64,000 nt of DNA from Trichobilharzia regenti (lineage: Eukaryota; Platyhelminthes; Trematoda; Strigeidida; Schistosomatidae). The notes under the pieces were generated by a model, which was given only the letters and a program-made list of their open reading frames with translations, was not told the origin of the DNA and did no database searches. Numbering within the stretch: the stretch's first letter is position 1; every line of letters begins with the position of its first letter. Below, piece by piece: positions 44,641 through 56,611 of the stretch. Location of the stretch: positions 18,707,452 through 18,771,451 of the forward strand of contig OX235267.1 in the NCBI GenBank assembly GCA_944472135.2. Reading direction: 5' to 3'. The translations under genes and the position numbers were made by a program.

Positions 44641-46490
44641 CATTTTCCATATGTCGTGTTCTTATTGCTTTGTCTAAATTTAAAAAGGTCACTGACTGTT
44701 TTAAATGATACAGCGTTGCAGGGTGACATCAGAGAAGTGATAAGAAAGCAAAGAAACATGATATGAAGGACTGAAGTAGCATTACACGAAGAACCTATGC
44801 AAATGCTAATATGAAGATAAGGTGTACATAATTTTGCCATATAGAGATACCAAATACCAAATAACATTTCTTTGCCAAGTCTCTGGTCTTCCACCGTTAC
44901 ACTAACGTAACTCATCATCCTGTTTTTAAATATAATATTATGACTAAGACGTAACTTGTCAGTATTGAAAGCTTTTTACAAATATTTGAACAGCATCTGC
45001 TGTTAATTTTATCAGCCGAAACATGACTGGAAATGATCTACAGTGGTGAGTGCTTATCCGACTGTTGAGAGCACTGCAATCCACACGAAAGTGTCAGTTT
45101 AATCACTCTCAGTAACTGTACATCTGTTCATTTTCCTTCATAATGCTTCGAAAATTTCGTATGTAGTCAGTCTGTTTAAAATGTATCTTAATGATATATC
45201 ACATAACTTCGATAAACTCAGTCTTTTAATAACACCGAATAAATTTGGTTATTGGAATAATAATTTCGAAAGCCGATGCTGGTCAATTCCATATGAATGG
45301 GATTCTCTTAAGATACCATAAGGTCTGATGAGGTTAATGAACGTCCAGTCGGGCTGTCGACTCAAAAAGTAAAGAGATCGATGGAGTGGGAAAACTTGTT
45401 CACATCTTTATTTGCAACGAGGTAGATAAAAGAAAAACAAGAGGACTATTCAAACGAGCTGAGAGTTTTGGCTTTAAGAGCATCATCAGACTGAATTGTA
45501 GAACTTGCTGAATACCACATGTGACAAAAAATATCAACTCATGGTACTGCTTCCAGGAGTGAGTTTCAATTACAATGAGAATGGCAAAAACAAAATGTTT
45601 ATTAAATATTCAGTCATTTAGTGGATTCTATGCGAAAGGAGAACATACTTGTGTAATCTTCGAAAGAAATAAGACGTTTAAAAAGTTCAGTGTGTATTGC
45701 AACAAATAAAGGGGTACACTGAATGAAGATTGTGAAAACTCAGGAATTCGGCGATATGATAAGCTACCATGGATGACTACGCTCCTAATTTTCTATAATT
45801 TATTACCATTTGTAACAGTGTAGTTATTTGCAATGACTTAAAGCTAGATTTATTAGACAGGATTGATTGTTTATTCAGTTTCGTCAATTACATGCCTGTT
45901 CATTTTTCTTTATAATGCTCTGAAGTACACAATTGCTGTCAGATTGTTCAAAATATGTTTTCATGACACATCACTTAGTTTCGAAAAACACCATATTCCA
46001 TTAACAGTGTACAAATTTGGTTAATGAAATAATCATTTAGTAACGTGATGCCCATCTGTTTCATTAAAATGACATAATTTATGTATATTATTATAAACTC
46101 AAGAAAATACAGCGCTTATTATCATGTGAAGTAAGAATCACAGCATTTAGAAACTAATGGAGTCGAAAATTTCGGGCACAACTTGATTGAACGAGGCATA
46201 CCAGTGCCTATGATGGTGTTGACAACATCATTACTCTGAAGCGTAGATCCTGAGTAATACTGCAAGTAAAAAGAGAGACAATGTGATTGCAAGGCTTTGT
46301 ATATAAACCTTCACTTATTATTTAAGTAGCTAATGAATACTATACGATTAAAAAAACATACTTAGAGTAGCTACAAAAATTGTGGTGAAAACGTTAAGTG
46401 TGAACAGGATCATTTATAAGACAAACGCGATCGAAATATGAAAAGGTGTTGCATCAATTAGATTCGTAGATATGATATATTTAGACTTAC
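44641..46490. other. Array blocks L, two copies; no gene recognised
   Basis: 45110-45480 and 45890-46230 are diverged copies of one another and of 48110-48460 (cattttccttcataatgct, acaaatttggtta, aatggagtcg). No coding signs. Confidence 0.5.
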
Positions 46491-46521
46491 TCGCTGCCAT
46501 GAGAAATAGTAGAACCAACAT
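46491..46521 (-). CDS. 31-nt signal-peptide start exon (intact ATG)
   Basis: ATG opens M-L-V-L-L-F-L-M-A-A plus one base, then GTAAGT. It has the same 31-nt length, phase and donor as 42844, 61605 and 62300. The upstream flank (tttctggaaatcattaaaat on the minus strand) is the best conserved flank of the family and may include the promoter and 5' leader. Downstream exons were not identified. Confidence 0.45.
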
Positions 46522-46994
46522 TATTTTAATGATTTCCAGAAACAGAGATTTTGGTAGAGACGAAGATCTAAGATCTAATCACGAAATATGTCTCTCATTT
46601 CACGTCACCGATGCGTAAAATGTAAACAAGCTATTATCCTGGCCCTTTTTCTGCCTCTTATTACAGTAAAACCAAGAGGAATTCAATGTCATCTTTCTTG
46701 TGATTTAGTTGTCCTATTACCAATCTCATTATTGATCCTCCTGTTATTTTTAACATGAACATGTCGAAAAACTTGTCCTTAACTTCAGTAAATACAGTTC
46801 TTCAAATATTTTAAAATGTGACACGTGTGTCAAAACCGAAATATCACGTAATCCTCATAACGCTTTAAATATATTTCAGTACTTCGGCAAATAAAGCTAT
46901 TTTGAAGAAATTTTGCATGAATTTTTTCATGAGTCATACCTAACTTTTATCCTTTCTATAGTTTGATTTGTAAGGATTAGTTATGTTTTACGGG

Positions 46995-47175
46995 TTGATC
47001 ACGGATTGATATCAGTTAGAGAACCATTGAAAACCAGGGAGTACTGGACAGCTGCTGTTTCATCCTAGTTTGGGAATCATCGGCAGTACGCACCCACTGG
47101 GATTCGAACCCGGGACCTTCCGGTTACAAGGCAAGCTCGTATACCATTCAGCCACTGGGACCCGATTCAATGGCT
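46995..47175 (-). mobile_element. tRNA-headed SINE, type C, full head
   Basis: Minus strand: ccagtggctgaatggtatac (A box), gggttcgaatccc (B box), and the body. An additional C-rich stretch, 47176-47340, lies on the head side and is not part of the other copies. Confidence 0.75.
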
Positions 47176-47702
47176 CGTGAATTCTAACTTCTACTAATTC
47201 GTGATTTAGCGCGACCCCAACCATTGTCGTTGGTGGGACATCCATCCACACACGTGACATCTAATTGGACCTCACTGGTCACGACTTCTCACTAGAACTC
47301 AGGAAACTCCAACCTGTAGCAAGTCACTAGCGAGCATCAGATTAACTTTCTATAGTTTGATTTGTAAGGATTAGTTATGTTTAAATATGAGGATAAACAT
47401 TTCATAAACTGAAGTGACTGTGGAATATAAAATATAACATTTGGTTGAATTTGGGAAAATAATAAAATTATATGTCGTATTAACCTAAAAGTATGTTTTA
47501 AATATAATATGCATTGACAATAGAAAAATTTGTCAGTTTCAGTTAAGTAAACCATAGCTCAAAAGAACAAAATGGAAAAACTACATAAAGATATAAAATT
47601 CGAAATGAACAAAGTTTGGGAAACTATATAAAAGAGTGGATATGATAAAAAAAAGATCAAATATGGAAACTCAAAAGCGTGAGGATTCCTACTTATATAA
47701 GC

Positions 47703-48463
47703 GTGTCAGGAGAAACACGAGACTGACACGAAAATTCTGAAGAAAATTGTAAGTAACAGAACTCTCAACTTGACATAAAGCCTTGAGTATTAAGTCTCAC
47801 ATGAAAGAACAGTGACAAGAACGAAATGGTTATCCGAAATTCAAACAGTTAGTGAATACTGGCATACAGAACACATACTTGTATAATCTATGAAAAAGAA
47901 AATATGGTGAAACTGTTAAATGTCAGGTTGATCAGTTGAGAGAAAAACAGTAGCGATGGATACACATGAAAATTAAAGGTATTGGGGATAAAAGGTTATT
48001 TGAACAGTTGTGAAACAGAACAACCCGAGGGACCTTATTTTTATATATCTCCAAATTTAATGTTGTCTGACAGCTTCTAGCAACAGAATCAAGAAGGGAA
48101 TCACTGTTCTTCTAATCACACTAGGTGCACTTCTACTCATTTTCCTTCATAATACTCTGAATCGTCCATGTGCATCAGATTGTTCAAAATGTGTCTTAGC
48201 GATACATTACTTATTTTCGATAAACTTCGTCTTTTATTACCACCGTACAAATTTGACAACTGGACTAAAGATTTCGAAGAGCAGTATTTATCAGTTTCAT
48301 TCCATTAAAAATTCATATTGGTTTATGTAACCTCAAAAATATACAGCACACAGCAAAGTGTGAAGCAACAATGACAATATTCTGGAACTAATGGAGGTGA
48401 CAAATTCGTACACAACTTTATTGGGACGAGGTTAACAAACTGTAACGAAGAATGTCACCAGTT
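47703..48463. repeat. 761-bp direct duplication, copy 1
   Basis: Essentially identical to 48960-49720, with only a few differences seen. Contains block L of the array. No gene. Confidence 0.9.
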
Positions 48464-48959
48464 GAAATGAACTCGTAGCCAATTTGTAATGTGTCTGTTG
48501 CCTATTGATAGGATCGCATCGATACTTAGTTTGACCGAGTGGACTTATGCGTGTGTAAAATAATACTAGCGGAATGAACAACTCAAATGATTTGCTAAAT
48601 ACACCTATTCGTTCGTTGTATCTTCCGCCTCATTGAGACACGTAAATATTAAAAGTCAAATAATGACCTGTGACAGTGAGGATGCAATGTAGTTGGGAAA
48701 AACACCTCAGATTTAATCACATTTAATTTCCCTAGAGCAGTGGAAATATAATGTTCAGAGTAGTAGGAGATTCGGCTAGTTCCGCGAAAAATAAATGGTC
48801 TCAATTGTAAGCGATTTCACCAAGACCAAGTCAAGAAAAAGATGATGATATTATAAACTCATCAAATCTCACCCTAAAGCATATGGTTACTATTTCAGGC
48901 TGATATATACCATAAAGCAAACGAGCCGGGTGAGTATTCACACATGCATGACCGTTTCA

Positions 48960-49720
48960 GTGTCAGGAGAAACACGAGACTGACACGAAAATTCTGAAGA
49001 AAATTGTAAGTAACAGAACTCTCAACTTGACATAAAGCCTTGAGTATTAAGTCTCACATGAAAGAACAGTGACAAGAACGAAATGGTTATCCGAAATTCA
49101 AACAGTTAGTGAATACTGGCATACAGAGCACATACTTGTATAATCTATGAAAAAGAAAATATGGTGAAACTGTTAAATGTCAGGTTGATCAGTTGAGAGA
49201 AAAACAGTAGCGATGGATACACATGAAAATTAAAGGTATTGGGGATAAAAGGTTATTTGAACAGTTGTGAAACAGAACAACCCGAGGGACCTTATTTTTA
49301 TATATCTCCAAATTTAATGTTGTCTGACAGCTTCTAGCAACAGAATCAAGAAGGGAATCACTGTTCTTCTAATCACACTAGGTGCACTTCTACTCATTTT
49401 CCTTCATAATACTCTGAATCGTCCATGTGCATCAGATTGTTCAAAATGTGTCTTAGCGATACATTACTTATTTTCGATAAACTTCGTCTTTTATTACCAC
49501 CGTACAAATTTGACAACTGGACTAAAGATTTCGAAGAGCAGTATTTATCAGTTTCATTCCATTAAAAATTCATATTGGTTTATGTTACCTCAAAAATATA
49601 CAGCACACAGCAAAGTGTGAAGCAACAATGACAATATTCTGGAACTAATGGAGGTGACAAATTCGTACACAACTTTATTGGGACGAGGTTAACAAACTGT
49701 AACGAACATTGTCACCAGTT
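48960..49720. repeat. 761-bp direct duplication, copy 2
   Basis: Second copy, offset 1257 bp. The intervening 496 bp (48464-48959) is not duplicated. Confidence 0.9.
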
Positions 49721-51365
49721 TATGATATATTGAAATGGTTAGTGGACAGATTACTGAGCACTTAGAAAACTTGCTTGAATAATCTGTGTGAACAATAGCA
49801 AAATGGAATATATCAATTACATTTGCTGAAATAAAATTGTATGGAACGATAACAGTGAATACTCAGAAGAATCGAGAAGAAAAGTGAATGTGAAAGCCTG
49901 TGAAATAGGGCAAAGTGAAGAGCCGCATTCTATTTACCCTGGAATTTAGTGTAGATTGTACCAAAGTAATGTTGCTCAACAGCTGGCTGTAAGCGAAAAT
50001 CAAGATAACACTTGCTTTCCATTAAATTGAACACGAATACTATACCGCTGCTTAAACTGGGCAATCGAAATGATTTTACTCTGCACTTAAATCAAACCAC
50101 AGACAATAGTTGGGGAAATTTCTTCAAAATTTTGCACGTTTGAATTTGAATCTGAATATAATTGTGAGATGAGTGAATTGATGGAAAATGTCTCGTATCC
50201 CAACAGTCTTATGGGAAATAAAGCACTGCCAGAAGGAATTCCATGTAAACTGCTAAATGAGTGATGTCTATTGTGGGAATAAGTTGTTAGTGGTGGTAAA
50301 CTGGTGGGATTGTTTTCAAAATTCTCCGTAATTATTTCCCATCATTTCAGAACACCATCTTAATGTATATTTTATATCCATGTAAAAATTTAAATCTTTA
50401 TTATATTTATTTATTTTATTATTAATTCAACTGAATCATAAACGCATTATTGATCATATGGGAATTTCGCTATTTTCACCAAATTCTCCTTGCGTTACTG
50501 TTTTTCGCTTGCGACCTTTTGGGACAAATGAATACAGTCTTATTAGGAAGCGATAATCTAAGTTAATTTTGATGGGATTTATACATATATAAAAGTCAAT
50601 CTGAACTAAAAATATTCTTTTCAATAATTTCTCTTCAGGTTTTTACAATTACAAAATATAATATTTATTGTCGTTAAAATAATGACTGCTAGTTATGCAG
50701 CGGATACATTTTTTAGATAGAATAACAAATTAGTTATAGGATGTCATAATAAATAGTCGTATTTGTGTGACAAACGTGCTTGAGTTAAAATCGAATACAA
50801 AATATTGTGAAATGGGGAACAATGGTCGTGATTGGTCGTAATAGATTTGTAGTGTGTGGGGTAGGAAAACTGACGAGTCAGTTCAAGTCTATAAAATGTG
50901 TCAGGTGAGTGGCTAGTACAAAGCAGTATGTAATAAAGAGGAGACAGTAAGACTTCATTGAGAGGTTCATGATGAAATAATGGTATTACACTCGTTGCAG
51001 TTATTCTAAGTAAAACATTTAACCGCCGCATAACTAGCTACCATTATTGTGAGGACAATAAATATTATATTTCGATAATTGTAAAAACTTGAAGAGAAAT
51101 TATGGAAAGGAATATTCCTAGTTCAGATTGACTTTTATTTCATGATATGGGAATATCTCACACTTCATTCATATAAATACGTATATTTGTGTAATGTACG
51201 TGCGATATGTTGTAATTTATTTCTTATAGGCCACAATACTGACTGCTGCCGTTCATGCGCAAATTTCTTCAGTGCATTTGCAGTGAACATAGCAATAAAA
51301 CCTGAAGAACGGCTGAAAATGTCTTCTGTCACACAAAATTATAAATACACGATATTCAGACTTAC
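49721..51365. other. No gene recognised; local inverted match
   Basis: 50560-50680 and 51050-51140 are partly inverted copies (gacttttat..., aattatt...ctcttcaggtttttac). No coding signs. Confidence 0.4.
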
Positions 51366-51396
51366 TCCCTTCTATGAGAAATAAATGTAATAACGT
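51366..51396 (-). pseudogene. 31-nt start-exon homologue, start changed to ACG
   Basis: Minus strand T-L-L-H-L-F-L-I-E-G plus one base, then GTAAGT. One base change removes the ATG. Confidence 0.45.
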
Positions 51397-52214
51397 TATA
51401 AATTTTGATAAACCAAACATGTGGTACAGGCAAAAAGATATACGATGTAACTGAGAAACATGTGTCACATTTCATTTATCATGAAGCATCCAGGATAACC
51501 TGGAATTAATTTGTTATAATGTTCATGTGCAGCATCCTATATACAAAGTCATACTAGAAGAAACTATTTTATATACAAAAGACAAATACAGGCTACAAAA
51601 ATAATTCCTTTCTATATATTTGAAAGAACAATTCGACAGGCAATAGCTTCGCAGAAGGAATGGTGTGTGTAACTCTGATGTTTGCATGCTGAGTCATTCC
51701 TCGAATATGAGCTCACAATATAATGAGTTTATATACCATTACTTTCAAGGCAACTGCAATAAATAAATCTTGAAATCAAGTTGTAATATTTCAGAAATAT
51801 CTGTGTGTATCACAAATCAAATCGGAGATTGGTAAAATTGCAATCATTTTGAAGTCTAAGAAATATTATATTTCTCTCATAAATAATAGATCCCTTAATA
51901 GCTTTCAAATTGTAAACATATTTCCAAACTTATAAAAGAATGAGTATTATCAGAAAAAGTTCCATATTACTTGAAACTGTATATCTATTTGTATTTTGTG
52001 CCATTTCGTTACATGCGTAATAGCTTTCTGATATTGATTAGATTTCAAGTAATTTAATTCCCTTAAAAGATGAATGTTTTCTAGGGGTGTTCACTATTAT
52101 GCCGGAAAAGCAACCAGCATATCAATACAGATTATTGGATAATACATTTTAATAATAATTCAGGAGAGTATGAATTCGACTTGTAGTGAGAAATCTTGCT
52201 TAAAAATGTCTACT

Positions 52215-52442
52215 CTAATGGTATAAACTACATGCACCCATAAAATGGTGAGAACTGGACAAAGATTGTTTCGATTTCATAAACATCAACTCAAAACACC
52301 CTAAATTCGAAACGCCATCATGGAATTGAAATATTAAAACGGAGGAGAGAGGAGGCAATGGAATCACCTCAAAACATGGTGGAATAGTCACTAAAAGAGA
52401 AGTGCTAATGAGCGAAAATAAAAAGGGCACAAAACTAGTCAT
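52215..52442 (-). CDS. Candidate 75-aa protein (left arm twin)
   Basis: Identical to 55451-55678 because it lies in the other palindrome arm. The identity itself is no evidence of function. Confidence 0.3.
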   Translation of the reverse strand: MTSFVPFLFSLISTSLLVTIPPCFEVIPLPPLSSVLIFQFHDGVSNLGCFELMFMKSKQSLSSSHHFMGACSLYH

Positions 52443-53282
52443 TATGTGACAGCTGAAATCAATCCAATTTATCGGCTAAACGCACAAATAATAGGAGGAT
52501 CCATGTGACCACCTGAATTACCAAGACCCCAAGAAAAAGAGTCAGTAAAATTAAAAAGTCGTTTAAAGGAAACCCAAGGCTATTTTATCTGCCAGATGAG
52601 TAACAGACCACTGATATAAACAATTAGGTTGACACTGTAGCAATTGAACTTCGTCACGTAAATTGTTGTGGAGATATCAAGATCCTGTTGTGTAATAAAA
52701 ATAACGAGCAATCATCCCATCCTTATAATTTTACATAAATGAAATCGAGATGTAGCCATAATAGTACCATGAAATGAAGGAAAAATTTCTGCAGAAAAGT
52801 CCTCTAAGATTAGCGGTAAGACTATCACACGATAGAAATTAAATATGTGTCATTCAAAGTAACATCAAAAAATTAGGTGCCAAAAAGTACTACCGTGAGA
52901 ACCACATCCAGGTTACTGTAAAAACATATACTCAGTTGAAAAGGACGTCAGTAAAATTATCACGAATGTGAATCTTCACAGGTTCATTGGTTGACAGGAG
53001 ATAAGTAGCTGTGAACTGAAATAGCGCATAACCTGAAAATGAAATACCGCCATTCCAAGTGCGTTAGCATTGAGAGAATGAGGCTTGATTTCGGATTATT
53101 CGTCTCTCATGGAGGGATACATGCGGGCAGGTGAAAAACTTCATTATAGATAAGATTTTATTTTGATAAATCACAGTGATATCAAAATAAAATCTTATAT
53201 ATAATGCAGTTATACTCAACCACAGTGCTCAAGTTCTATACTTATATGTGAAAAACTTATCAGATATAAGTGGTTGACGGTC

Positions 53283-53288
53283 TTTATT
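53283..53288 (-). terminator. Poly(A) signal AATAAA, left copy
   Basis: Mirror of 54064-54069. Confidence 0.4.
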
Positions 53289-53316
53289 GAAGTGCATTCA
53301 TTATAAACGGAAGGTT

Positions 53317-53472
53317 TCAGCACAGCTTTGAATACATAAACATTAAACGAGGAATAACCGCTAAGTTATTAGACGCCACGTATGAAATTTCAAAATCTCC
53401 GCACTTACCGGTAATGGCAAACCAGAATAATAATGCGATTGTTGTTGCGAAAATAAAGTTGTGAGATTGCAT
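53317..53472 (-). CDS. Compact gene for a 51-aa signal-peptide protein (left copy)
   Basis: Identical in sequence to the copy at 53880-54035 and transcribed away from it. See that entry for residues and signals. Its TATA box is at 53507-53514 and its AATAAA at 53283-53288, the mirror positions. A longer frame extends to 53625, but it starts upstream of the TATA box, so the start at 53472 is preferred. Confidence 0.55.
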   Translation of the reverse strand: MQSHNFIFATTIALLFWFAITGKCGDFEISYVASNNLAVIPRLMFMYSKLC

Positions 53473-53506
53473 TTTAGAATCATGTGAACAGGTGCAGATT
53501 TGCTGG

Positions 53507-53514
53507 TTTATATA
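53507..53514 (-). promoter_or_regulatory. TATA box, left copy
   Basis: Mirror of 53838-53845. The two promoters point away from each other across the palindrome centre. Confidence 0.5.
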
Positions 53515-53837
53515 CCATTGGGTGCTCACCATCTTGACGCATATACATTGAAGTTTGATTGAGTGTGACGCCAATAGAGATAATAGACAACACCCGAACA
53601 ACACAAAAACTTGGCACACCCACATGAAATTTTACCCTGGTCAAAAATCAGATGAGCACTACTATTTCTAATTCGCAACCACATTTCCATTGTCACTCAT
53701 TTGATTTTTGACCAGGGTAAAATTTCATGTGGGTGTGCCAAGTTTTTGTGTTGTTCGGGTGTTGTCTATTATCTCTATTGGCGTCACACTCAATCAAACT
53801 TCAATGTATATGCGTCAAGATGGTGAGCACCCAATGG

Positions 53838-53845
53838 TATATAAA
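53838..53845 (+). promoter_or_regulatory. TATA box, right copy
   Basis: tatataaa, 35 bp before the ATG at 53880. Transcription would start about 10-15 bp before the ATG. Confidence 0.5.
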
Positions 53846-53879
53846 CCAGCAAATCTGCACCTGTTCACATGATTCTAAA

Positions 53880-54035
53880 ATGCAATCTCACAACTTTATT
53901 TTCGCAACAACAATCGCATTATTATTCTGGTTTGCCATTACCGGTAAGTGCGGAGATTTTGAAATTTCATACGTGGCGTCTAATAACTTAGCGGTTATTC
54001 CTCGTTTAATGTTTATGTATTCAAAGCTGTGCTGA
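53880..54035 (+). CDS. Compact gene for a 51-aa signal-peptide protein (right copy)
   Basis: ATG lies 35 bp after a tatataaa box, and the frame ends in TGA 28 bp before AATAAA. Residues 1-21 (M-Q-S-H-N, then a hydrophobic run through F-W-F-A-I-T) look like a signal peptide. The mature part (G-K-C-G-D-F-E-I-S-Y to M-Y-S-K-L-C) has two cysteines. At codon 22 there is a perfect donor, ACC-G|GTAAGT (53943/53944), giving a phase-1 join as in the 31-nt exon family. So an alternative is a 64-nt first exon of a longer spliced gene. I cannot choose between the unspliced 51-residue product and splicing. No family recognised. Confidence 0.55.
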   Translation: MQSHNFIFATTIALLFWFAITGKCGDFEISYVASNNLAVIPRLMFMYSKLC

Positions 54036-54063
54036 AACCTTCCGTTTATAATGAATGCACTTC

Positions 54064-54069
54064 AATAAA
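54064..54069 (+). terminator. Poly(A) signal AATAAA, right copy
   Basis: First AATAAA after the stop codon at 54035. Confidence 0.4.
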
Positions 54070-54459
54070 GACCGTCAACCACTTATATCTGATAAGTTTT
54101 TCACATATAAGTATAGAACTTGAGCACTGTGGTTGAGTATAACTGCATTATATATAAGATTTTATTTTGATATCACTGTGATTTATCAAAATAAAATCTT
54201 ATCTATAATGAAGTTTTTCACCTGCCCGCATGTATCCCTCCATGAGAGACGAATAATCCGAAATCAAGCCTCATTCTCTCAATGCTAACGCACTTGGAAT
54301 GGCGGTATTTCATTTTCAGGTTATGCGCTATTTCAGTTCACAGCTACTTATCTCCTGTCAACCAATGAACCTGTGAAGATTCACATTCGTGATAATTTTA
54401 CTGACGTCCTTTTCAACTGAGTATATGTTTTTACAGTAACCTGGATGTGGTTCTCACGG

Positions 54460-55000
54460 TTCACAGTCATAATCTGCTCATTACTCATGGGGATTTGTAC
54501 AAAGGGGACAAATTGATATAGTGAGATAAGTATTTTATTCCCCACTGTAGATGTGAACGCATGAAGGTTCCGTTGCATAACTTCTCTCATCATCTTCGTT
54601 GGATTTGAAAAATTAGAAGTTGACTTTCTCGACTACGCGGTTCTTTACTCCCCCACATTTGATAGATCAAGCATACCGCACACACGTTTTAATATTATGA
54701 AGTTGTGTGAATTTTTGAAATGTTTCTATTGCTTTGAATATGAGCAAGATACTTTAAATAAGTGAAATTTCGTCATGTCTTCAAATATTGGTGTTTTTTC
54801 TTCTTTTGTCTTAGCGGGTGAGTTAAGAAATGGTTTTTTTTGAGTATTGTGCAATACGACACATTCTCACTGCATTTTCATCTTTCAACAGAATCTTTTG
54901 GAAATGATTGTCTTCTTTTACGCATTTTTTGCGCGATTTTTATATCATGATGTTGTCGTTTGTTTTAGGATTTCTTTCCTGTTTATCTCACCACCCTCTA
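54460..55000. other. 541-bp segment present only in the right palindrome arm
   Basis: The left arm reads straight through at 52892-52896 (gtactaccgtgag). No TSD, tail or terminal repeat marks it as a transposon, so deletion from the left arm is as likely as insertion. A minus-strand frame at 54381-54593 crosses its edge and is probably chance. Confidence 0.8.
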
Positions 55001-55450
55001 GTAGTACTTTTTGGCACCTAATTTTTTGATGTTACTTTGAATGACACATATTTAATTTCTATCGTGTGATAGTCTTACCGCTAATCTTAGAGGACTTTTC
55101 TGCAGAAATTTTTCCTTCATTTCATGGTACTATTATGGCTACATCTCGATTTCATTTATGTAAAATTATAAGGATGGGATGATTGCTCGTTATTTTTATT
55201 ACACAACAGGATCTTGATATCTCCACAACAATTTACGTGACGAAGTTCAATTGCTACAGTGTCAACCTAATTGTTTATATCAGTGGTCTGTTACTCATCT
55301 GGCAGATAAAATAGCCTTGGGTTTCCTTTAAACGACTTTTTAATTTTACTGACTCTTTTTCTTGGGTCTTGGTAATTCAGGTGGTCACATGGATCCTCCT
55401 ATTATTTGTGCGTTTAGCCGATAAATTGGATTGATTTCAGCTGTCACATA

Positions 55451-55678
55451 ATGACTAGTTTTGTGCCCTTTTTATTTTCGCTCATTAGCACTTCTCTTTT
55501 AGTGACTATTCCACCATGTTTTGAGGTGATTCCATTGCCTCCTCTCTCCTCCGTTTTAATATTTCAATTCCATGATGGCGTTTCGAATTTAGGGTGTTTT
55601 GAGTTGATGTTTATGAAATCGAAACAATCTTTGTCCAGTTCTCACCATTTTATGGGTGCATGTAGTTTATACCATTAG
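55451..55678 (+). CDS. Candidate 75-aa protein with hydrophobic N-terminus (right arm)
   Basis: Starts M-T-S-F-V-P-F-L-F-S-L and continues I-P-P-C-F-E-V-I-P-L-P-P-L-S-S. The start region is signal-peptide-like. A diverged relative at 56612-56761 keeps the ATG, I-P-x-C-F-E, P-L-x-x-L-S-S, and a gap of exactly three codons. That pattern hints at coding constraint. No TATA, intron or family is recognised. Its twin is at 52215-52442. Confidence 0.3.
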   Translation: MTSFVPFLFSLISTSLLVTIPPCFEVIPLPPLSSVLIFQFHDGVSNLGCFELMFMKSKQSLSSSHHFMGACSLYH

Positions 55679-56611
55679 AGTAGACATTTTTAAGCAAGAT
55701 TTCTCACTACAAGTCGAATTCATACTCTCCTGAATTATTATTAAAATGTATTATCCAATAATCTGTATTGATATGCTGGTTGCTTTTCCGGCATAATAGT
55801 GAACACCCCTAGAAAACATTCATCTTTTAAGGGAATTAAATTACTTGAAATCTAATCAATATCAGAAAGCTATTACGCATGTAACGAAATGGCACAAAAT
55901 ACAAATAGATATACAGTTTCAAGTAATATGGAACTTTTTCTGATAATACTCATTCTTTTATAAGTTTGGAAATATGTTTACAATTTGAAAGCTATTAAGG
56001 GATCTATTATTTATGAGAGAAATATAATATTTCTTAGACTTCAAAATGATTGCAATTTTACCAATCTCCGATTTGATTTGTGATACACACAGATATTTCT
56101 GAAATATTACAACTTGATTTCAAGATTTATTTATTGCAGTTGCCTTGAAAGTAATGGTATATAAACTCATTATATTGTGAGCTCATATTCGAGGAATGAC
56201 TCAGCATGCAAACATCAGAGTTACACACACCATTGCACCTGCAAGACTGTTATCCGTCGAGTTGTGTCTTTTTGTGGTTTTGTAGGTTGAATTTTTTTTA
56301 TATATGTTCTGTAGTATGATATAATTTTTCATTTATTCTTTTGGTTGTTTTGTATTATTTTCTTTATTGCTTAGCTAGGTTAATATTCAGCCCACGATCT
56401 TTATTTCATCTGCATTCACTTAAATATTCTTACCGGTTTTCGACTGATTATATCGTGAATATTTTTCGTTGTTATTCCTCGCATTTACTTTTTAGATTTC
56501 CACTTTTCATGTTTGTTGGGCGCATATGAATGCAAATTTTCACATTCACACTGGTTTTATCTATGCATTTTGTTGTTCAAGTGAACTCATATTGGTCGCC
56601 ACATATTGATT

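Larger units (their letters stand above)
28113..51658 (-). repeat. Ancient tandem array carrying the 31-nt exon family
   Basis: Four blocks recur, in the order E-T-U-L along the plus strand. E is the 31-nt exon (29698, 33165, 35043, 36083, 41259, 42844, 46491, 51366). T is a gacagttaacagc-containing block (31280, 33420, 41715, 51640). U is acaaagtgtg...gatcacg (28401, 31426, 33566, 35357, 39541, 41857). L contains a ttcat(tc)attaaaa ... aatggagtc stretch (33805, 39830, 45240, 46040, 48290, 49550). Units are heavily diverged and split by RTE, PLE and SINE insertions. The same block order, inverted, appears at 61-63.2 kb. Confidence 0.6.
51659..53656. repeat. Large palindrome, left arm (1998 bp)
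   Basis: Inverted, nearly identical copy of 53696-56234. Matching is base-perfect over the stretches I compared, including all coding parts. The arms are separated by a 39-bp spacer (53657-53695). The left arm lacks about 541 bp present in the right arm. Confidence 0.95.
53696..56234. repeat. Large palindrome, right arm (2539 bp)
   Basis: Inverted copy of 51659-53656. The outer edge falls at aatggtgtgtg (left 51659) / cacacaccatt (right). Each arm contains its own 60-bp hairpin (53143-53203 and 54150-54210) related to the foldback at 5364. Confidence 0.95.

Noticed and set aside
53727..53879. N-terminal extension (51 residues) of the palindrome frame
   Set aside because: It begins upstream of the TATA box. 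The start after the TATA box with a signal peptide explains the locus better.
54811..54823. A 3-nt micro-exon (cttag-CGG-gtgagt after a pyrimidine tract)
   Set aside because: A single chance arrangement in AT-rich DNA, with no flanking exons to connect it.
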